Assembly (NCBI RefSeq): GCF_001723175.1
Contig: NC_064650.1
Span: forward strand, 2,728,001 to 2,792,000
Reading direction: 5' to 3'
Origin: Penicillium oxalicum
Taxonomy: Eukaryota; Ascomycota; Eurotiomycetes; Eurotiales; Aspergillaceae
DNA length: 64,000 nt
The notes beneath the pieces were generated by a model that was given only the letters and a program-made list of their open reading frames with translations, was not told the origin of the DNA and ran no database searches. Below are positions 11,390 to 22,200 of the stretch, one piece after another; the stretch's first letter is position 1, and each line of letters starts with the position of its first letter. The position numbers and the translations under genes are program-made.

Positions 11390-11704
11390 GCACGCATCGT
11401 CCCTTGAAGACTTTTTTTTTTCTTCTTCATATTAGTAATTGTCAATCTCCTGGCCACTTGTCACATTCATCAGTCCGTTAAGACTGCCGGGATTCCCCCA
11501 CTGTCCAGTGTCTCATGTGCACTATCCAGCGACTACTTGAGTACGAAATAATGAATAACGGAAATGACCAAAATCTCTCTCTCACTTGCTTGCTTTCCGA
11601 CCTTCTTTCCTCTCTGCGGTAGGTCAGATTGGGAACAGTAAAAAGGACAATCCAGATTCCACATCCTCACTATGCCCCCATTCCTCTCCTCCCTTCTCCA
11701 GCAA
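11390..11704. other. Short convergent intergenic region
   Basis: This 315-nt stretch lies between the JmjC stop and the last exon of the minus-strand membrane protein. It contains T-rich runs near 11409-11425 and no open frame of interest; it is probably overlapping 3' untranslated DNA. Confidence 0.45.
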
Positions 11705-12726
11705 TCAAGCACCCTTGTACTCATACTGCAGATCCTTCAACGTCGACAGATCCACCGACAGCATCGTCTGTCGCGCAATCAAAATCACAGCCAGCAGCAC
11801 TTTAAGCAACACAAACAAAAAATAGGAAGAAAAAAGAAAGTCAGCCAGAATTCAATCCCACAGAATCTCTTCCCTAGACATTCTTCTCAATCCACCGGAC
11901 GGGGGCAAGGTTTGCCCCCAGCTCCAGCAGATTCGACTTTCATGTCTGCATGTTCTTAAACACGTCAGAAGTGTATAACTCACCTCCAGGAATCAAATAC
12001 AAGACCGGCATTCCCACCGGTGATGCTCTCGTCCACGCATACACCAGTCCGAGCAGGAGACACACGACTCCGTTCACTGGGACCAGGGCCGCGTGAATTC
12101 GATCTCGACGGGCCGAAGTGGCCGTGATGGCTTTTTTACCCTTGCGATCTGGATGAATGGGTGCCAGACGCATGGTATAAGCGGTGGTGAGGAGGGAGAA
12201 GATGCTGAGGAGAGAGAGAAGTCGCTGTGTCATTGTCCCTGTTCCTGCTCCATTGCTCGATGCTGATGGTGAGAAGAGCATGGAGAGGAATGGGAGGGTG
12301 GCGAGAACTGGAATAAGTGTAAAGATGACCTAAAGATGGAAAATGATTAGGAATGGAATTAGAGTGCGAAGAAGCAGGTCCTAGGATGAATGATAAAACA
12401 TTCGAGAAGAAAAAGATATAGAAAAGCAGAGAAACAAAATAGGTCAAGTCAAAGACACCCCGAATAACATGAAAATCCACAAGATGATAGGGATATGACC
12501 AAAAAAAAAGCAATTCAAAGTGTGAGGCTAGATTGATATCATTCAGCCAGGACGTTTAAAAAAAACCCTCCCCCCAACTTACATGATATTGTGCATTGCG
12601 GGTATCATTTTGATGCTGCAACTGCTCGATAAGCTGCTCTTGTTCCTGTTCGTCGAGATCGGCCTGATCGGTCTCGTCCAGATCATCTGGATATCGAAAT
12701 GCCTTTCGCAGACGGACTGCTGCCAT
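11705..12726 (-). CDS. Conserved fungal four-pass membrane protein of unknown function (194 aa)
   Basis: Three exons on the minus strand: 12726-12583, 12329-11984 and 11799-11705. Donors are GTAAGT and GTGAGT; the second intron (184 nt) ends at CTTAAAG, and the junction gives YLIPG-VLLAVILIARQTM, a continuous membrane helix that supports the join. The N-terminus is soluble and acidic/Gln-rich (about residues 1-48, probably a coiled coil). Four hydrophobic segments follow: VIFTLIPVLATLPFLSMLF, LLSLLSIFSLLTTAYTM, LVPVNGVVCLLLGLVYAW and the last named above. The protein ends in a short acidic tail (DLSTLKDLQYEYKGA). The ATG at 12726 is the first in frame. I recognise the pattern as conserved in filamentous fungi but know no function; the location could be ER or another endomembrane. 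Confidence 0.7.
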
Positions 12727-13232
12727 GCTGGAGTACGACCTCCCAGGCACGAGAGAGAGAGAGAGAAGAAAAGAAAAAGGTTCAAGAAAAGGAGCAAGTT
12801 TTTCTTGTCACTCCCCAAATGATCAAGAAAGATTATTCGAGTAGATGCACAGTACTGAGTGCAGTGGCTATAGAGACTATTGCCAGTAGTAGTAGGAGTA
12901 GTTTAGTAGTACTCTTCTTTTCAAACGTGATTCCGTCACCAGTTGGCCAGTCACTTTGCTCTCCCCAAATTACGAAGCCTTAATCACAAGGCTGCTGTTT
13001 GTTCTGTTTGACTCGGGCTGTTGTTTTTTCCCCTCGGAAGCTGCCGCGCATATCAGATCTCAGCATCATTCGATCCGCTGCACTATTTCAAGATCCACGA
13101 TCCAATTGCATACCTCTTCCCTGGGAACCCCGTCCGAGTCGAACCGGATCCAACCCGTGGACAATTGTTCCTTTCAAGGAACTTTGTATACTCTCGTGAT
13201 TAACTCACCCACGTCCACGCCAACCCGCCATC
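12727..13232. promoter_or_regulatory. Divergent promoter region between the membrane protein and COA1
   Basis: A 506-nt gap between two outward-facing start codons. It includes a GA-rich tract at about 12750-12800 and a degenerate AGT-rich patch at about 12885-12915. No named site was recognised. Confidence 0.4.
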
Positions 13233-14013
13233 ATGCTGCTCAAAACCGTCCTCCCCAAACGACCCCAACCCATCAACTCCCTCCGCACCAACAACCTCAC
13301 CCACCACCACCCTCGCCAACCAACATGCATTCCGCGACGCACTCTCATCCCCGCCCCCGGCCCTAACACCGGGCCCATCATGGAACGCCGCGCCGACCGC
13401 GAACTCCCCCAGATCCAAAACAGCCGGGGCTGGCTCAAATCAATCCCCATCTTCGTGGTGACGGTCGGCGCGGCCATGCTCGGCATCTTCAATTACCAAA
13501 AGTCCACCTCCAGCGTGGTCAGCAGTACGCTGTATGCGCTGCGCACGTCGCCGCAGGCGCGCGAGATCCTGGGCGATGAGATTTACTTTGCGCAGCAGAT
13601 TCCGTGGATCAGCGGGGAGATGAACCAGTTGCATGGACGGATTAATATCTCGTTTTGGGTGAAAGGGACCAAGGGTCAGGCGAAGATGCGGTTTAAGAGT
13701 GTGAGGCCGGATCGGATGAGTTATGTAAGTTGTTCCTGATGAGTTTTGGGAGGACACGAGGGATTCCCCCCCCCCCCCCCCTTTGGACCTGGATGGTGTA
13801 ATTTCATGGGGCGCAAGTTGCAATGAGAGATAGAGAGGGGGGGGGGGGGTTGTGGTTTCTGGGTTTACTTGTTGGATGGGAAATTCTCGTGACTAACCAT
13901 CTTTTGTCGCTTTCTTGCCTTAGTTCCGGACCGAAGATTGGAGTCTCGAGACCGAGGATGGAACGGTGGTGCAATTGCTGGATAGCAAGACGGATCCATT
14001 CCGCCAGGAATGA
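13233..14013 (+). CDS. COA1: Cytochrome c oxidase assembly factor 1 (193 aa)
   Basis: A mitochondrial inner-membrane protein that helps early assembly of complex IV around Cox1. Exons are 13233-13724 and 13924-14013, with GTAAGT and TTAG splice sites in phase 0. The N-terminus is basic and Pro/Thr/His-rich (mitochondrial presequence). PIMERRADRELP, a stretch I associate with fungal Coa1, precedes one transmembrane segment (SIPIFVVTVGAAMLGIFNYQ, about residues 70-89). The intermembrane-space domain follows, with residues such as INISFWVKGTKGQAKMRFKS. The C-terminal exon adds FRTEDWSLETEDG. The intron contains a C16 run and a G13 run (see findings). Confidence 0.88.
13766..13849 (+). repeat. 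C16 ... G13 complementary homopolymers in COA1 intron
   Basis: Within the single COA1 intron (13725-13923) there are 16 consecutive C at 13766-13781 and 13 consecutive G at 13837-13849, separated by 55 nt. In the pre-mRNA these could pair as a stem closing a 55-nt loop, with donor and acceptor outside it. The lengths are read directly from the sequence; folding is inferred. Confidence 0.7.
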
Positions 14014-14490
14014 AGGCATTGGTCCCCGAGGCGGTTCTCAATCCCATGGTGACTCCCAGCGAGAGAGGTTGGGACAGAGATGGCACTCGTGAAGAGTGCG
14101 GAATTGTACAAAATAGGTGCTTGTGCATGGGATATGGCGTTTGGCAGGATACCTTGATTCATTTTGGAATTACTCACTCCCCCCATATCTGAAATTTTTT
14201 TTTTGCTAAACATTTTTCGACTGGGAAAGATCACTGTTTGCAGCGCCGAGTTCTAGATCGTCCCGTAGAGCGCATTGAAAAACGAGAGGGAGAAAGAGAA
14301 AAGAAAAAGGATATCATTGGAATGTATCGTATCGATATACAAACGCCGCTCAAAAAAAAAAGTTGGAAACAGTCCTGCTTGGCAAATGTAATATAGCAGT
14401 GTGGTAGTAATACATGCGTCATTTTCCCCGTCCCTCCAGAGACACCGAATATGGGACAAGGAGAATTCTATGAATCTCGAGTTTTTCAAA
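14014..14490. other. Convergent intergenic region COA1/uL3m
   Basis: A 477-nt gap between convergent stops, with A- and T-rich stretches near 14190 and 14350. No coding potential beyond short chance frames; it probably holds two 3' untranslated regions. Confidence 0.45.
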
Positions 14491-15525
14491 TCAAGCCGTT
14501 GTGGCCGAGGCGGTCGCAGAAGCATCGGCCATGGCCACCTCGGGCCAGGGCTTCTTAATAGCATCTTGGATGCGCACCACGCAGCCCTTGGGACCACTCA
14601 CCGCACCTGACATATAGCATCAGTAAATGAAAATATAAACAAAAGAGAGCATTCGAGTGCCACTGAGAGCGCACATCACGGTTGACCATTGAAGAAAGGG
14701 GGGGGGGTTCTTTTGTTCTCAAGACTCACCACTGACAACGACAATGCCCGACTCAGCATCCACCTTGAGAATCTTCAAGTTCTGCACCGTGTTTTGGGTA
14801 TTTCCCATGTTTCCGGCCATCTTCTTGCCGGGATACACACGAGAACCACCACCCTGACTGGGACCCGCAGAACCCATCGATCGATGCGTCAAACTCACAC
14901 CGTGACTCCGATCCTGACCGTGGAAGCCATGTCGCTTCATCACACCCGCAAAACCTTTACCCTTGGTGTTGGATCGCGCATCCACATACTGTCCCTCCTG
15001 GAACCACGAGGCCGGAATGCTCTCTCCCACAGGGAGCAGCCCCGACTCGTCCTTGACCCGGAACTCAAAAACATGGCGTTTCGGCGAGAGACCCTGGGCG
15101 GAGAAGTGTCCCAGCAACGAATTGGGCATGTTGCTGGGATGTTTCCAGCCCGCGCCCACCTGCACTGCATAGTATCCGTGCTTCTCGCGAGTCTTGTGAG
15201 AGACCACCTCCACGCGGTCCAGTTGGAGAACGGTGCAGGGGATGCGCTTGCCGGTTTCGGTGTCGAAGATGGCCGTCATACCCTTCTTGATACCGATCGC
15301 GCCCGTCCGGAGTGGCAAAGAGTTGGCCTTGCGACGGAGAGCAGCCGTGGAGGTGGATTCGAGGACGGGCAGACCGGGGTGGTTATTGAAGCGGCTGGGT
15401 TTGGGAGGGTTGAGAGAGCGGATGCCAAAGTTGCGGAGGGAGATTTGCGGAAGGGTCACTGGGATATCCCAGAGTCCCAAGGATTGGGAGAGCTGGGAGA
15501 GCTTCCCAGACAGACGGGGAGCCAT
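14491..15525 (-). CDS. Mitochondrial large-subunit ribosomal protein uL3m (303 aa)
   Basis: A core protein of the mitoribosome large subunit near the peptidyl transferase centre. It corresponds to the yeast gene MRPL9 and bacterial L3. Exons on the minus strand are 15525-14730 and 14606-14491, joined in phase 1 to read VVVSG-AVSGPKGCVVRIQDA. The L3 signature region is clear: KGKGFAGVMKRHGFHGQ, then SHGVSLTHRSMGSAGPSQ and YPGKKMAGNMG, with GIKKGMTAIFD earlier. The start was placed at the ATG at 15525 (MAPRLSGKLSQLSQ), which begins a mitochondrial leader. The frame stays open upstream to 15651 but reads into likely 5' untranslated sequence. The C-terminus is Ala/Ser/Thr-rich. Confidence 0.93.
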
Positions 15526-16725
15526 CTTGCAGACCGAGAGGTGTGTGTTCTTTTTTTTGGGGGTGGTGCGCGGAGAGCTACGCGGAGGAGACAGCTGCCG
15601 TTTGTGTATGTGAAGTTTTCGGAGTCGGAGGTGGTCGGCTGATGTAAGCATCCCGGCATTAAGTTCTGTTCAACCTTCAGACTCGATTGACTCTCTGCAT
15701 CGCCGACGATCGTCCACCTCGTTGATGGATCCACTCCTCGTCTCGTGGTATATTTCTAATTCCAAAAGCTCTTCAATGAAGATTTGGGGAGAAAAACAGA
15801 ACCCGATGTCTCGTGAGCCATCTCAGACGTCAATGTGTCTCGTTGCCAAAGACCTGCAAGAAGTACGGACAGTCAAGCCAGATCCTCCAGCTCAACTCAC
15901 TGTATGGTGACGTTCATCAAGGTGGTCTACACTCTACAGTACAGGGTTCCTCAACGACTTCTGCCCGTTGCTTCCCCTGGATTCTCTCTAAAGAGTGACT
16001 GTTGCCCCAAAAAAGAATCAAACATCCAGGTTGTCAGAGTGACCCCAGGTGCTGATCAGTCATGTCCGTACTTGAAGCCCTCAGTTTCTCGATTCGTTAG
16101 GGTATAACTGGATTTGACTGTCATTCAATTGAGATCACACAGTAACGACTTTCACCAAGTAATCATCTTGGTATTGACAACAGCATATCGTAGCCATAGC
16201 TCGATGAATACGACCTTGTCTTGCCACTCTCATGAACCATTGCTCATCGGTCAATTGGAATACGCCTCCATGGAAGACACCTGCCGAGGTGACATGAACT
16301 ATTGTACTCTTCCAGCTTCCAGCATTGTCTTGAAATGATAAACTCACAGAGTAGGAAATTTATTGTGCCTTTTTTTTGATTTCTTTCCTTTTTGTTTCTG
16401 CTCTCATTCTCTCGGCTTTTATCCCAACTCGATACTCCGATGCCCGCGTAAACTCCGGAGTGGCTGTGGTCGGAGTCCACCCGCAACTATACACTTCCAC
16501 CCGTTCAAAAGTCACGAGTCATCACGCCGGTATCCGCTTTCCTGCTTTTTCTCAGCCTCTTTTTTCTTCTCTTCTCTACGATTCCACTCTCGCCCTCGGT
16601 CTGAACCACACCAACACCATCACTCAGACCGGATTCACTATCTCAGATATCTTCAATCGGTCAAAGCTTGAGCAACGGAAATAATAAAAGCGCCCCTGGG
16701 GAAAAGAAATCAACGCGGCACCGTC
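15526..16725. promoter_or_regulatory. Divergent promoter region between uL3m and the DUF1279 gene
   Basis: 1.2 kb between outward-facing start codons. Several short plus-strand frames (15722-16107, 16114-16338, 16363-16684) show no domain or leader features. A C/T-rich stretch at about 16370-16620 precedes the DUF1279 start and looks like a fungal 5' leader. Confidence 0.4.
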
Positions 16726-17614
16726 ATGGCCCGACCATCCCCAACCCTATTCTCGCGCTGGCTCGCACATCCAACAGAGCTCCTCTTCCCTCAGTTGCGG
16801 TCACACACCCTTCAATCCACAAGACAAGGACAACAACGACTACTGTCCACCCGACGATCTCTCACAACGCGATCCTATTTGAACCACCAGCCGAGGAGGA
16901 AACAAACCATCACCCCACCCTCCACATCATCAATCACATCCTCCTCGTTCTCTTCCCGGCTCTCTCGCACACAACGACGCTTCAACTCGTCCAAATCTGG
17001 TCAATCGCAATCGCAAGCGCAAGCACAAGCACAAGCGCCACAAGGTCTCTCCCAGCGTCTGCGCACTTTATCCCGCGAATACGGCTGGGCCGCGCTGGGA
17101 GTGTATCTGGGTCTCTCGGCGCTAGATTTTCCCGTGTGCTTTGTCGCGGTGCAATTACTCGGTGTGGACCGGATCGGCCATTGGGAACATGTGATTGTGA
17201 CCTCGGTCAAGAACGCCGTCCACGCGGTGTGGCCGTCGGAGTGGTCGCAAAGTGGGAAGCGCCAACCGGACGAGGATGGGACGAAGGGGGATAATGAGGA
17301 GAGTGAGAGTGAGAGGCGGGAAAAAGCCAGTACGTATATCGTTGCCTCTTTCGTCCCCCCCCTCTCTCTTTTTCTTTTCTTCTTTTCACATCCCGGCTTG
17401 CTATTTCAATGACGAGCGTTTGAATATACTAACTCGCAATCTTCTTTCTCCTCCTTTACTAGGTATTTGGACTCAACTGGCCCTAGCATATGCCGTGCAC
17501 AAGAGTCTCATCTTCATTCGCGTCCCATTGACCGCGGCAGCGACACCCAAAATTGTCAAGGTCTTGCGCCGATGGGGTTGGGACATCGGCAAGCGCAAGC
17601 CTAAGAGCACCTAA
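16726..17614 (+). CDS. DUF1279/FAM210-like mitochondrial membrane protein (251 aa)
   Basis: Exons are 16726-17329 and 17463-17614, with donor GTACGT, acceptor TACTAG and phase 1. The N-terminal 90 or so residues are Arg/Ser/Thr/Gln-rich with no acidic patch, fitting a long mitochondrial presequence. A hexamer-derived SQSQAQAQAQA repeat follows. The DUF1279 core is REYGWAALGVYLGLSALDFP with a first membrane helix running on to FVAVQLLGV. The C-terminal exon supplies the conserved KSLIFIRVPLTAAATP and ends in a Lys/Arg-rich tail. Fungal members are often labelled Nat2-like, after a yeast gene once reported as an N-acetyltransferase; the animal FAM210 proteins act in mitochondrial translation. 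An acidic/basic linker (DEDGTKGDNEESESERR) interrupts the core at the intron. Confidence 0.83.
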
Positions 17615-19235
17615 GCGCCGGGCAACCTGTTCGCTTGACTGCTGGTGATCTGGGCGTGCCTCGGCAGCCGTACTCCATCTGAAGTTTCCCAAGAGGCAGA
17701 TGCGGCTCTGGGAGAGAATGGACAAGCGCCTCCCATCAGCTAGCTCACTTTTGTGAACAAGACTGTACGACACAAAGGCTACCCTGACACTTCTATATCT
17801 AGGTGCCACCCACGTGAGAGGTTATCTCTTTTGATTTCTGCTTTTCTTTTTTCGTCACTGTACAACATACTAGAGCGCTCAAGGCATCATGGCGAACGAT
17901 CTTGATGCGCTTTTCCACGACGAATTTTCCTCTGGGTCGTTCTGCCTGGATACTTGTTCTTTTCCCCCTCGAGTGTGACTTTCTAGAACGTGGTTTGGTT
18001 CCCCCGTCCTTATGTTTTTCTTTTGGTCATGTTGATTTGTACAATACATTGCATTCCTGCGAGAGCCTCCCCCTTTTTTTTTTCTCTTGTTGATTAGATT
18101 TAGACCGGCGCATCTCATTTGACCTATATGATAATTCCCTCCCCTCACTCCAATCATAATGATTATTTTGTCATTGTCATCGTCTTACTCCTATTCCAAT
18201 AATGATCTCCTTTCAAAGCTGCGACTCTATTTCAGTCATATCATCAACCAGCTGCTCCCAAACAGTCCAGGCACACGCCTATATGGCAGAGATCCAAGAC
18301 AAGCCTACCCAGAGAGCTAATTAAAAAGCCAGGCCAAACTGGAAACCATAGGCAGTTAATCACTCAACATGGACCCAGAGCACGTTCCAACAACCATAGA
18401 CCTCTCTTGGAGACTGATTGTGCTGCTCCTTCGCACGAAAAACAGATGAGCAAGTACAAGCGTACGTCGAATAGATGGGAGGAATAAAACGAGTCATAGA
18501 TCTTCTCTCGTGGATCTTGTTCAATGACCACTAGTAGGAAAGCGTTTGTGTTTTCTCTCCTGCCCAACTCCCAGAATTCCGCAAATTCTCATTGAAAAAT
18601 TGGAGAAGAGGTGAAGACAGGGAGGAGAAAAATGAGCCAAAGAAAAATCCAAGCGCAAATACACGTTATATCTTTTGTTTGGGAATCGAGACATCCCCAT
18701 TCACTCACTCACCCCTCTCTCTCTCTCTCTCTCTCTCTTCCACGAGCGAATAGGGAAAAATATCCAGGAAACGGCAAGTCGTAGACAACCAGCAACATAG
18801 TCCTCGGAATATTCACGGATAGCAGGGCTCAATCTTAATACCCTAAAGGACAAAAGCAACACGGACGAGGTGCAAAGCTAAGCGAGGGAGAGAGAGGAAA
18901 GCGAAAAGAAAAAGAAGCAAAAGTAGAATGAAGCAACACCGTAGGTTGAACATGATTTGATTGCCACGGATTACCCTGAACACACGTAAATATTCATCTC
19001 GGTTGGAAGCGTGGGAGGTAAGGAGGAGATGGGGCGTAAAAATGAAAAGAAAAAAAAAACAAATGATATCGAGATGCACCGGTATGAGGACAGAATATCC
19101 CAGGAAGAGAGGATAGGGTAAATAAGTAGGGGGAGGAAAAGAGTTAAAAAAAAGAGGTGGGTAAGAAATTGCGAAAGCGAGAGAAAAGAAAAAGACAATG
19201 AACCATCGCCGAGACCTGGAAACCGCTTCCGTCTA
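17615..19235. other. Convergent intergenic region, no gene seen
   Basis: 1.6 kb between the DUF1279 stop and the NUC-2 stop. It contains a CT microsatellite (18714-18738), long A-rich stretches and only short frames. None has a plausible start, splice partner or motif. It is probably 3' untranslated DNA and spacer. Confidence 0.45.
18714..18738. repeat. (CT)n microsatellite
   Basis: A run of about 12 CT dinucleotides in the intergenic region downstream of the NUC-2 gene, read directly from sequence. Confidence 0.9.
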
Positions 19236-22200
19236 TTACATATCGATCATATCGTTGAATCGTAGCACGCCGTTGGCTTTCATGACACCATTGACACCAT
19301 CGGGCATGCGATACGCCCATTCTGCCACGCCCATGGCATTCGCCGAGGCCAGCGCGTCCCCGCGATCAGGCTGCCCGATTTCGTCAGAAGTATCAGCCAC
19401 CAGGACGAGACCAAGTTCCTTGATGGTCTCCACCAGAGCAGGGACAACATTCTAGACGAAGAGGACGAGAGGTCAGTAGATGCAACAACGCAGAAATTTC
19501 TCCAGCTAAATATGGGCCTGACATACCAAGAGACTGGATCGGCAAATCAACCCCATAAAGTTGTTACTTTGTGCGATCCGTGCCGATTCCTTGATAGACA
19601 TGGACGCCCGACCACTACTGTGGACATGAGGCATCGCGTCAACATTCGCGGCAAGGTCCCGAATCTGGCCAAGATCGTTACAGAGCAGGACTGGATCTAT
19701 AATAGAAAGAAAGGGGGAAAAGTCAATAAAGTCCCCGTGAATGAGAAATCTGGGGCATTTCGGTATGGGAAAACTTACAATTGGGCTGCTTCCAGTTCAG
19801 GGCCGTGCAGATATTCGGATTGTACGACGTAAACACCAGTGAGCGCATAAAGTCAGGACTCTTTTCCCGTGCAATGCGAGCGTGATCGAAAACGTCGGTA
19901 AGAATGGCATCGGCGAAGCTGTTGACGTCGGCCAAAGAGGTCATATCCAGAGCTTTCTCCTCACTGCCGGAAGGATAGAGGACCGACAAGTTGATGTTCA
20001 AGTCAATGGGAAGCTGCTGCAGGACCTCGCGAAGAGACATGAAGGAGCCCGCCAAGAGACGATGTGTTTGGGACATGTCGTGAACTCCCTGCGTCGCCAG
20101 GAACTCCAGAATCTCCTGCCGGTTGATGCCTGCCTCGGCACCGATGGTCTGGAATTGGGCGTATGATAATTGACATACGGGAATCTCAATTCCATGGTGA
20201 TTGATCGTAAATTGAGGAAAGAGAACAGGAACGCGGTCCCGGGTAAGCTGCACAAAGAGCTGCACATAATCGCCGGACAAACTTGACCCAGTAACCAGAC
20301 CGTTGTGCTCGGAGTCGATCGCGCTGGTGGCCTTCCAGTATGTCGCAAAGTGAGTAATCTCCAAGGGATCCCCGTGATAGGGCTTGATGACCTGGAAGTT
20401 AAACCGCAATTGACCGATGGCACGGAGACGTGGGTCGAAGAGAGGCAGACAACATGAGCCGGTGCTGGACTTTTCTGCAGCGAAGATGACGGGCAACGCT
20501 ACACTCTTGGCAATGACCTTGGATCCAAAGGTGGGGAAGATTTCAAAGTCCACAGCAAAAGTGTCCAGATTGTCAACGTGGAAGGATATCGTCCGCGAGT
20601 CATCCTGGATCGGGAGGACGATGGTTCGAGGAATCAAGTCGGAAATTTTGGAGGAGATAGTCAGACGCGCGGCGGGGTGACGTCCGGCCTGGTCAAAGGC
20701 AATGGACCCCACGTTGCCCTGGTCGAAGAGGAGCTGGACAAAGACCTTCTTGTCCAGGAAGTTGTGCCCGTATCGACGGAGAGGGATGATCGGCGGCGGA
20801 AGCTCCAAGTCGGGAATGCCGTCAGCGATGTCCATGTCGGCAGCGCTGGCACGCCGCTCCGTGCCCATATCTTCCATCAGCCCAGCCTCCTGGAACTTGA
20901 CTCCGTTCAGGAGATCCATGGGCCGCTGGGTTGGCTGCTGCTGCGCTGGCTGCGCCCAAAGCAGCAACATGCACTCCAGGTGTCCCTCCCAAGCAGCATA
21001 ATACATGGCCGACAAGCCCTTCTCGTCGACCACCTGGGAATTCACACCAGCTTCCAGTAGGGTTCGCAGACAGGGCACACATCCTTCGCTGGCGGCATGG
21101 AACAACGGAGTCCACTGATACAGCTTGTCTTTCTGGTCGAGGTCGGCCCCCTGTTCCTTCAACAAAAGCAGCAAATCTGGGGATTGAGAGGCGCGAGCAA
21201 CCATGTGCTGCGGGTAGAGTCCCTCGGCGTCAGGGAGCAGGCGCGCGCTGCGCTCCAGGAGCATCTTCACGATGGGGAGTGAGCCATGCTGACAGGCCAG
21301 GTTGAGCGGGATATGGTCTGACTCGGACGCTGGATCGATGCGAGCGTTGTGCTGCAGAGACTGCTGGGCACAGGCCAATTGAACCCTTGACAATACTGTG
21401 AATCAAGGGGTTGAAGTTATCATGGTCCATCACGTTTACGGTTTGCGGGCCAGCCGCCAGCAGCTCCCGCACCATGTCCACGCGGCCGTGCATGCATGCG
21501 TAATGGAGAGGAATACGACCGTAGACATCCGACAGAGAAAAGTCGACTCCGGCAGCAAGTCCGGCCTTGAACACGTAGTCTCGTCCGGAGATCGCCGCCT
21601 CATGGAGACAGTTGCGCTCGTTGATGTCATCCTCCGCTTGAATATCGACCAGTCCACTCTCCAAAAGCAGTCCGAGCACTTCGTCTGCCGAGCTGTTGAT
21701 CGCATTCAGGAAGGTTCTCGTCGCACGTTCGTGCGGATCGGGGAGAGAGGGCAGCTTGGCGATCCACTCGCGCAGGCTTTGTAGATTGCCCAAAGACGCC
21801 GATTGTAGGATCTGCAAATCCGACTCCTCTTCCTCCGTCCCAGAAGCACCGACGGATCGCTCAATCGGCCTGGAAGTGTCAAACTGTAGATTCTCCCCTT
21901 CTGCCCAGGCCTCCAGCTCCAGGCGAGCCGTGGTGGCTCGATCAGATAAGTCTCGCAGGACTTCACGGTTGAAGCAAGGCTGCACTTCCACCGCCCGGTG
22001 CAGGTACAGCTCCTTCATCCGTGACTTTGACGTTTTGTCCCATTTTTTGAGAATCTTCGACATGGCAGTCTCGTTGATCTCAACGAATTGCTGCAATTTG
22101 TTCAAGTCGCCATCGAACTGGAGAAACCCTTCAAACAGGGCCACGAAATTTGAGGAGACCTTGGAATTTGAGACCGTCCGGGATTGAATGACACGTTTCT

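Noticed and set aside
11900..11960. Frame ending NLLELGANLAPVRWIEKN on the minus strand as an extra exon of the membrane protein
   Set aside because: No acceptor puts it in phase with exon 2, whereas skipping it to the exon at 11799-11705 gives a continuous membrane helix.
14495..14530. tRNA-like A-box string (TGGCCGAGGCGGT)
   Set aside because: No B-box or cloverleaf follows at the right distance, and the stretch encodes the C-terminus of uL3m on the minus strand.
14689..15642. 317-codon plus-strand frame
   Set aside because: It is the antisense shadow of uL3m exon 1; the minus strand carries clear L3 signatures.
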